Positions 56,411 through 64,000 of a stretch of 64,000 nt of DNA are shown in pieces; within the stretch, counting starts at the first letter, position 1, and the number at the start of each line of letters is the position of its first letter. The translations under genes were made by a program, and so were the position numbers. The stretch is from Bradysia coprophila (taxonomy: Eukaryota > Arthropoda > Insecta > Diptera > Sciaridae): positions 22,963,334 to 23,027,333 of the forward strand of contig NW_023503493.1 of the NCBI RefSeq assembly GCF_014529535.1. Reading direction: 5' to 3'. The notes under the pieces are model-generated. The model was not told where the DNA came from and did no database searches. It worked only from the letters and a program-made list of their open reading frames with translations.

Positions 56411-56530
56411 TGTCCGTCCGTCCGTCCGTCCGTCCGTCCGTCCGTCTGTCCGTCCGTCCGTCTGTCCGTCCGTCCGTCCGTCCGTCCGTCCGTCCGTCCG
56501 TCCGTCCGTCCGTCCGTCTGTCTGTCCGTG
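56411..56530 (+). repeat. (GTCC)n microsatellite, about 120 bp
   Basis: Nearly thirty GTCC units with a few CTGT variants. The arrays open frames on both strands (RPSVRPS / DGRTDGR), which are artefacts of the repeat. Confidence 0.95.
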
Positions 56531-56589
56531 TGTCGTAACTTTAGAGAAATATGAAAGGACGGTTGAAGCGACACGCTCAAACTATCCAA

Positions 56590-56840
56590 ACTTTTGATCC
56601 CGATCTTTTTGACTCTGCCCATCTACAATTATCACTTGAGTCTGGTATATTGATGAAGGGTGAGCCTTTTCGATCAGACCTCAAAAATTTATAGGTCACA
56701 GCGTCTCGCGCAACGACACACATCACTCCATTAAGATTTTTAGTCCCAATCGAATTCACTCTGCCCAACTACCATTCTCACGTATGTCTGATATGTGATA
56801 GAGGGTGAGCCTTTTCGATGAGAACTCAAATATTAGTATC
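56590..56840 (+). repeat. Two degenerate repeats of about 170 bp after the microsatellite
   Basis: TGACTCTGCCCATCTACAAT ... AGGGTGAGCCTTTTCGAT is echoed by TTCACTCTGCCCAACTACCA ... AGGGTGAGCCTTTTCGAT. The microsatellite and these units may be one tandem-repeat family. Confidence 0.55.
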
Positions 56841-56974
56841 TGAAAGTGGCCAGCAGTATGCTTCAACGAAGATGTTCACCAGACGAGGGCTGCGTAAATT
56901 GCTGTAAATTTCTGTAATAAATTCAATTACGCAATGTGTGGAAATATTGCGAAATCATGCGAAATATTGCGAAA

Positions 56975-57415
56975 TTGGTGTGATAGTTAACTTTCAATAG
57001 TTGACCATGAAATGTCGAACAATCTAGTAGCTAGCGGATCATACATTTTAATCAGTCAATTCATGACGCTCGTCCAGTTAACATCTCCGCTAAAACATTC
57101 TCCCTCAAATTGATAGTCAACTATCAATAGTTGATAGTTGAGAGAGAATGTTTTAACGGTGATGTTAACTAGACAAGAGTCACGACTTGACTGATTAAAA
57201 TGTGTGATCCGCTCGTCCAGTTAACATCTCCACTAAAACATTCTCCCTCAACTATTGATAGTCAACTATCAATAGTTGATAGTTGAGAGAGAATGTTTTA
57301 GCGGAGATGTTAACTAGACGAGCGTCACGACTTGACTGATTAAAATGTATGATCCGCTAACCCTACATTGTTCGACATTTGACAGTTGACTATTATGTGA
57401 TTTCACAATTTTACC
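56975..57415. mobile_element. Palindromic MITE with internal tandem palindromes
   Basis: GATAGTCAACTATCAATAGT-type palindromes occur twice in tandem, flanked by GTTAACATCTCCGCTAAAAC and its complement. ATTTTAATCAGTCAA with TGACGCTCGTC(C/T)AGTTAAC recurs at each end. The outer ends are GTCGAACAAT / CATTGTTCGAC. Confidence 0.7.
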
Positions 57416-60179
57416 ATAAATTTCGTAATTGAATTTATGTAATAAGGACTACTGCGATTGTGGCAATTGTAATAGCAATTACACTCAACTAAGAAATGAG
57501 TGGAAATATTGCGAAAAATGTAGTTTAGGAACGTGCGAGTCTATTGCTAACGCGCCTGCCGCGTAAATCTCCTCTTGTTTTTTGTTGAACCTTTGTTGAA
57601 TTTTCTCAGGACAAAATATCTCAATATTCTTTTCTCTGCGTTGAATTGACATTCTTCATTTCTCTTGCTTTTCAGAAAAGACACAATTTTTTCAGTTGTC
57701 ATATAAAATGTATGTAACTTTCCAGGACCTGCCAAACAGTGACCTTGCTCAATGAAAATACTTCTACCAAGGAGACTAAAAAAATAACTTTCTCAATCAT
57801 TCATTAAAGACTTACTTAAGTTACAGAATTTACGTGCGCAAAACAGTAAGACTTTTTTATTTGATTCGTTTTGCACACGTAAATACTGTAACTTTTGTAA
57901 CAAAGCTGTTTTTGCTGTAATCCTTAATTTCTTGATGTGTCATTTGAATTCACATACGAAATGAGAAACCAGTGAAACGATGAAAGAACATAAAGAGTAG
58001 CATGCGAAAGTGGCTGTATTTACTTGTGCAAACCTGTAGAATGAATTTTATATCATTTTTTTCGGCATCCAATAAAATTCAAAAATTTCACACCAATTAT
58101 AACTACTGCTTTCTACATAAATTTAAAATATTTCTACCAACACATTACCAGCATAATAAATAAACGAAACAAAAAATGACAATCTCAACCATAATTCGAA
58201 CTCACACACACCATTCACAGGAAAATATCCTAATTATTCATATTTATTACATAAATTAAAATGTTTTAAGAATTAAACTCAAAAATTCTTCATATTTTTT
58301 GGTTCGAACTTTTGTTTCTGTAAAACGACAGAAACAAACAAAAAATCGAAAATATTTTTACAAAAAATTATTGTTGAACTTGAGGTGCTGGTACTGTTTT
58401 ATGTGATATTTATTGGTGTTATTTATGGGTAAACTTCAATGTTAAGATCTGATAAAGAATATCAAAATTTATATTTTATAGAAATTGTAAATAAAAACCT
58501 AGAAAATATTATACGTCGTCCAACCAAAAATCTCAAATACACCTTGGTCATACACACATACGCACGTTTTGTACCGAAGGCATTTAGTGTTTTGATAAAG
58601 AAATGAATTGGTCTTTAAATCACATTATAATATACCCGGAGTCAGAGGAGAAGAGTTAATTTTATTTGGCCATTCTTTTTCCATATTATAAACAAATAAA
58701 ATAAAAATTATTTATACATTTTTGTGTGTTGACCATTACGACAACAGCAACAACAACAACAAAAAAAGGTGGATTTTAAGTACCTTTGGTTCTATCATTT
58801 TATCAATCAGTCCACAGCGGGGTGCTGATATATAACAAGGCATTAATGTCACCATTTCAAGTAAATCTCAAAAAGTATAATTGTTGTATGGAAACCTCCA
58901 CCGTATTTCACTGGGTTGTTTGTTCAGTGTGGTTTTTATTATGCAGAACCATGGGTTTAAATTTAATTTAAAGAAAAATAAATTTATCGTCAAATTGACT
59001 GCAGCATATTCACTGAAATTTGTCTTTCGCGGTTTTTGTAGCGCTTTTTTATTATATTTGTTTTAAGAAATTAAACAATTTTTCTTTTAATTATTGCACT
59101 TTATCATCAGTTGTTGTTTTGACTAAATTTCTTGTTTTTAATTTTAATTAAAATATTTTTATCACAACTTTGTCGCTGAACAATTTATATTAACTTCATC
59201 TTTTGCACGGTTGAACTTGGTTTATTGTGGCATATTCGTTACACCTTGATGACTATTATCTTTAGTTATAACTCTAATCTGAAAACATTTTCAATATAAA
59301 TTAAAATCTTGTAAGCGGCAAATAGGCGGGTGATTTGATCTTAATATAACACATGAAAAAAAGAATTTGAGGGATAGATCTTCTGAAGGATATTTTAGTA
59401 GTTTTTTCTTGTTTTCATCTCGTTCGTTCAAAGGAATGTTTAGTATGAATGAATGTACTATAAAACACTTCTTGTATGCGCACACATAAAAAAAACGGTT
59501 TCAGCATATTTAGTTTTGCCTTTATATAAATATTGAAAACGAAATCAATTCCGAGAATTTTTTTTAAATTTATGCCCACTTCTTTAGCATATGTGCATTG
59601 CCGTATAGAGATTTACACATGTAGGACAGTTTTTACCTAATATGAATGTGCCTTTTAAGCATGTCGGAATTTCTGGTGTTTTTATCATATTTTTTTGAAT
59701 AAGAAAATTATGCTCATGCAATAAACGATTTTCTTTATTTCACAGAAGGATGGAATTGGGATGACATAATTAATGTCGACCGAAGCATGTGGACTTGAAC
59801 AATTATGTGAAATGACTTTTTCCTTACATTATAAGAGAGTTCTTATGGTATGTCAGGTTATTTTTTTGTATATATGAGTTCGAATAGAGGCAATAAAATA
59901 TCTTACAAAAATTAAGCGAAAATTCTCATCATTTATGAAAATAATCGATTTTCACGCTCATGAAACTACTACTGAAATGGTCAGTACTGAACCATATAGA
60001 CGGATTTCACTCAAATCTAATTAGAAATGAAGTCTTCTTCTCTCTAATTTTCCTACAAAATTGCACATAATCTACAAAATTTGCAAACTACAACTACTGC
60101 ACTAAAACAAACAAAACGTCTCAGGATATTGTCGTCCTTATTCAAGAAATATAGAGTAGTCATGTACATAACTAGGAAT
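57416..60179. other. Non-coding stretch, nothing recognised
   Basis: 2.8 kb of strongly AT-rich DNA. The only structure I see is a short hairpin at about 57828-57897 (TTTACGTGCGCAAAAC and its near complement). No exon. Confidence 0.4.
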
Positions 60180-60252
60180 AAAAATATGAAAAGTAGAGTT
60201 TTCGTATGTTGTTCCGAGGCGTTGCCGAAAAACGAGACTTTCCATTTTTACA
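60180..60252. repeat. Hairpin with CCGAGGCG apex
   Basis: Loose arms (AAAAGTAGAGTTTTCG / CGAGACTTTCCATTTT) around TTCCGAGGCGTTGCCGAAA. Confidence 0.45.
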
Positions 60253-60419
60253 GCTGAAGGCATCGACGCCAGTGATTGATATAGTAGGATATAAAAGAAG
60301 CTTTAATTCATTGATATTTTCTATCAGGATATGAGATGCATGTAGAGAAACGACGTCAATTTTTTCGATTATTTAATTCAAAATGAATGACATAGGAATA
60401 GTTAGCAAAACAAGTTGAA

Positions 60420-61095
60420 ACTCCAAGCATTGGCAGATAAATTTAAGGTCGAAAGGATGAAACAGAAAAAACAACCTATAACAGTTTTAGTTTTAGTTTC
60501 AACCTGATACAGACGTCAACCATCTGTTATCAATAACCAGTAATAAACGACAAGGTGTAATCAATCAGTTGAAAATGCTTAGATCAAATGAAGTAACAGA
60601 TTCGATTGTAGGAAAACGCTTATACGCTTATCTACTGTGAAAGGTAAAAGCAAAGAATTTACTTAACTGTAACAGGTTGTCATCGGTTATCAACAACGAC
60701 AGCAATAATAAACGACAAGCTCTGACTAATGAAGTCTTATATAGTAAAAAGCATTTTCAAAACATGTGAAGTAAAAGATTTCTGAAATTAATTTTTGAAA
60801 ATCTTCGATCAAATGAAGTAATAGATCAGATAGTAAAACTATTAATTTGCTTGCCGTCTGTGACAGGTTAAAAGCACAATTCGAAGAACTGAACCTGTCA
60901 CATACGGCTATTCATCTGTTATCGATAACGACGACAAAAATAACGACAAGCTCTGTATAATATTGTCCTTTAAATAGTAAAATGCATGTTAAAAAAATTG
61001 AACAACAGATTAAAGATACTTTGATCGATGGAAGTAATAGACCCGATAATAATACTGGTCATATGCTTGCCGTCTGTAATAGGTTATATAAGCAA
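60420..61095 (+). repeat. Degenerate satellite-like array, three to four units
   Basis: ATCTGTTATCnATAAC, TAA(A/-)CGACAAGCTCTG, GATCAAATGAAGTAAnAGAT and GCTTGCCGTCTGTnA recur in the same order. The CGACAAG core is at about 60548, 60713 and 60945. Units of 165-230 bp have diverged a good deal. Confidence 0.6.
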
Positions 61096-63540
61096 AAAAA
61101 GTTCATTAGTAAATTGCAGAAATTGAAGATAAGGCTGAATCGGAGCTCGATGGATTGACCGTCGGCATAACTTGCGAAAATTTGAATTAAATAATCGTGA
61201 ACAATGAAATCGTTCACGGTGTCAGAGGATTATGTTCGCTAGGAGTTTTTTTCAATGATTAAGCTACGAATTGGGAATTTTGCAGTTTATGTCAAAATTA
61301 ATTTTGGAATATTTTGATTCACTGAGGTCACACCATTCGCAAACACGTTCATATAAAAATAAAAGCAACAAACAGAAAACAGCAACAAGAAAAACTGCAC
61401 TTTACAAGACATATATAGTACATACACTTCAGACATATAACGGTTGTAGCCGATTTAGTTACCTCGTGAGTTATCTAAAGTGCAAAGAAAAACCAAACAA
61501 ATGATAAGAAGTGGACAATTTTTCACGTCCCGTTTTGTTTATCAATTTTAATTTTCACAGAAGGATTTTTTTTTAAATTTAATTAGCACAACACCCGTAC
61601 ACCTATCATAAAATTTAAATTTTCATTCGAACGTGTGAAATTTTCCTTTTTATCGGTTTTTAACAATCCGCTTTTCGGTAATATTTTTAATCCATTAATT
61701 TGTAGTGTGTTGTTTACAGCAGATTGTTGAACAAATTATTTTATTTTCCACTGGGTAATATCACATTACAACATCCATCGATTCAATAAAACATTAATAG
61801 TTGTGTACACATCTTCTTACATTAAACATAATAATTCAAAGTTTATTGTTTTATTTTTTAAAGTTTTTTCAAATTCAAAAAAACCATACTACTAAAACTG
61901 TAAGTGTAAACCGATCCATTCATTCCAACCGTCGTGAAGTAACTAAGGCTTAAATTCCATAAACCTTCTTCACGATATTATTTGAACAGAGTCGATGTGT
62001 GTATATGTAACGAAGCACAATCGGAGGAAATATAATGTGCTTCAATCATACTAGTTGGATATATATGTTACGTAGATCTATATGTTGTGTATACACATAG
62101 ACATTTCTTTTCTCACTTACAATAAATTTGCACAGGATTCGGATTATATGTTTGTTTCAGTCGAAAAATGTTGTAGCTCTCCGCTCTTTATCGACCTCTG
62201 TCTACCATCTAAATGAAAAGGAAAAAACGTTTTGTCTCTGTTTTTCTTGTTCCATTCAACTATTTTCCTGGTTGTGCATTTTTATTTGGTTCGATTTAAA
62301 AAAGCAAAAAAGATTTTCTTCGACACACGCAGATAAAATTGGTATCGACATCGGACTGTCAAGAAAATATCTTTCAATTAATCAAATATTTAAAATAGAT
62401 GACAAATTTTATTTTATTTTTAATCCCATTATTAACACGTTGATTTAAGGAGAGGCTAAAGAGATTGGCCTCGGTTTGTGTCTATGATATTCTGACCATA
62501 CGCCCCATCTATCGGACGGTGGCGGCACTTGGTTAGGGTTTTCGCTAAATTTGGCTAGTTAGCGCCACCTACAGTTTGTTTTGGAATATTCATGAAATTC
62601 GAGACAAATAGCACTCCCGCACAAGATTTGACCACAAATTTCTACACAGAATTTCTACACAAATATCCTGGGGAATAGACAAACCTTTAATAGCCTCGGT
62701 TACAGGTCTTCCAGGTCTTTACAGTTGAAAAAATCTATCCAGATGAGCTATATGGCACAACAGTTGCCAACACTTTGCCAACACTTTGCCTAACAATATC
62801 ACGATATTACCAGTAAATTCGCTTGGATCCACATTTTTTTCTCATGAGTATCATAATAATGTAGCACTAGTCGGTCGAACAACATGACTTCGACCCGACG
62901 AAACTCGCACTGCATCAATTACATTTCCATTTTTATTTACTTTCATTTTTCACGCGTTCGCGATACACCGAATAAAACTAATACTAGACATGCCATGTGA
63001 AACGTCTACTTGGTTTCTTGTACTAAAATAAGTAGCGCCTTCAAGTTGTTTTTACAAGGTTGTGTAGGCGCTACGCATAAAAAAAACTAGAATTTTGGAC
63101 ACAGCCGTTTTCACATTGTGGAATATTTTCCGCGAGAGATGTGAAGAAAACATACCGTAGAGCAGAAAATTTGTTTTGCCTTGAGTACGGAAACGATTTT
63201 ATAAATTCATAAGATGTCAACAAATTACGTTTATGGACGCAACACCTACAACACAAAAGTTATGTAGCGATCAAATTGTTTTATTCAATCGTCTGAATGC
63301 ACAGTTTTTTCACTAAAATGAAACCATCTGCCCATTCATACTTCTGTTTATGTACATTGCATGAATGGTTATGTTCGATTCTGAGTGTTTTTACTTCGCG
63401 TCAATGAGATGTAAACATTACCAGCTATTGCTGTACTGAAGTAAATAAGCAGATCAATGGAGACACATGAATGTTTCATCGGCAGAGTTGTTCAATTTAT
63501 AATTTTTATCATACCCGCGCCATGTTGTGGTGTCACAATT
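61096..63540. other. Non-coding stretch, nothing recognised
   Basis: 2.4 kb, AT-rich. It holds a small inverted pair near 63030-63075 (GTAGCGCCT / AGGCGCTAC). Open frames here have no recognisable domain. Confidence 0.4.
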
Positions 63541-63552
63541 ACGCTCGTATGA

Positions 63553-63634
63553 TAAAATATAATATTGATACATGAGAGGCAATTTCGGCAAGCCTCGACT
63601 GGCGGTCTCATGTATCGATAATCTTATATTACCA
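63553..63634. repeat. Hairpin with GC-richer apex
   Basis: Arms ATTGATACATGAGA / TCTCATGTATCGAT, with looser pairing outside. The apex is GGCAATTTCGGCAAGCCTCG. Confidence 0.65.
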
Positions 63635-64000
63635 TTTTGTATTTGTATTTGTATGAAATATCAAATACATAGTGCTAGTGCAGATCATGAATGAATCTAT
63701 CAATGAAATTGCACTAACATTGATAAAGTGCATAACAAACACTAAAAATCAGCACGCGCTCTATTTCCAAATACTTGATTACTGTGTAATGCGTGACTTT
63801 TCGTTTGGTTTTTATTTGTTTATCGTCGTTCAACATGACAAATTTTATATTACGGAGAATAATTTTATGCGGCGTACTATTTACAAATAAAATAAACTAA
63901 AATAAAAAAAAATAAAAATAAAATTAAAAAATCGAATTGAACTGCGTAATTTACAGTGCGACTAAAAGAGAGAAACATACTCTCAAAATTTATCTATCTA

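Noticed and set aside
56367-56622. Open frames of RPSV and DGRT repeats on both strands
   Set aside because: Trivial translations of the GTCC microsatellite.

Overview
This is animal nuclear DNA, AT-rich, with compact genes whose introns are mostly 50-75 bp and have standard GT/AG borders. The gene set is insect and most likely dipteran: an Rrp1-type AP endonuclease with a long charged N-terminal region as in Drosophila, eyes absent, a single class V myosin, GILT with a CxxS active site, and ALKBH4. The very high load of fold-back repeats and the gene content suggest a lower dipteran (a midge or fungus gnat), but that is inference; the sequence does not name the species.

Layout. 1-1602 (-): 5' part of Golgi apparatus protein 1 (GLG1). 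2657-5123 (-): a GH20 beta-N-acetylhexosaminidase with three defects in its reading frame. 6316-15685 (+): complete 27-exon myosin V, with one apparent frame break in the motor domain. 19646-20522 (-): GILT thiol reductase. 20880-22042 (+): ALKBH4, divergent from GILT. 22232-25242 (+): a strongly diverged MutL-family (MLH3-like) ATPase-domain protein without an endonuclease domain. 25544-27615 (-): a type I Baeyer-Villiger monooxygenase, a family normally found in bacteria and fungi. 33410-37309 (-): Rrp1. 44203-46678 (-), with at least one 5' exon near 54.6 kb: eyes absent. The last 9 kb hold no gene I can recognise and may be eya intron or 5' flank.

Between and inside the genes lies a dense population of fold-back DNA: a 1.7-kb inverted repeat (30593-32318) with a smaller fold-back element in one arm only; a 2.9-kb inverted repeat whose arms carry oppositely oriented tandem arrays (38334-41250); a 233-bp near-perfect palindrome (32492-32724); a tandem array of hairpin units (48530-49460); a perfect 50-bp palindrome (51099-51148); and many hairpins of 80-130 bp with AT-rich stems and a GC-rich apex containing GAA/TTC cores such as GCCGAAGGC. 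I found no CRISPR array, no rRNA and no convincing intact tRNA. One LINE 3' fragment with a GAA-repeat tail is present.

The genes do not form one pathway. The most noteworthy coding findings are the MutL-like protein with lost ATP-lid motifs and a disordered tail, the candidate horizontally acquired Baeyer-Villiger monooxygenase that now has five introns, and frame-breaking microdeletions between short direct repeats in two otherwise well conserved genes, which may be assembly errors or real lesions.
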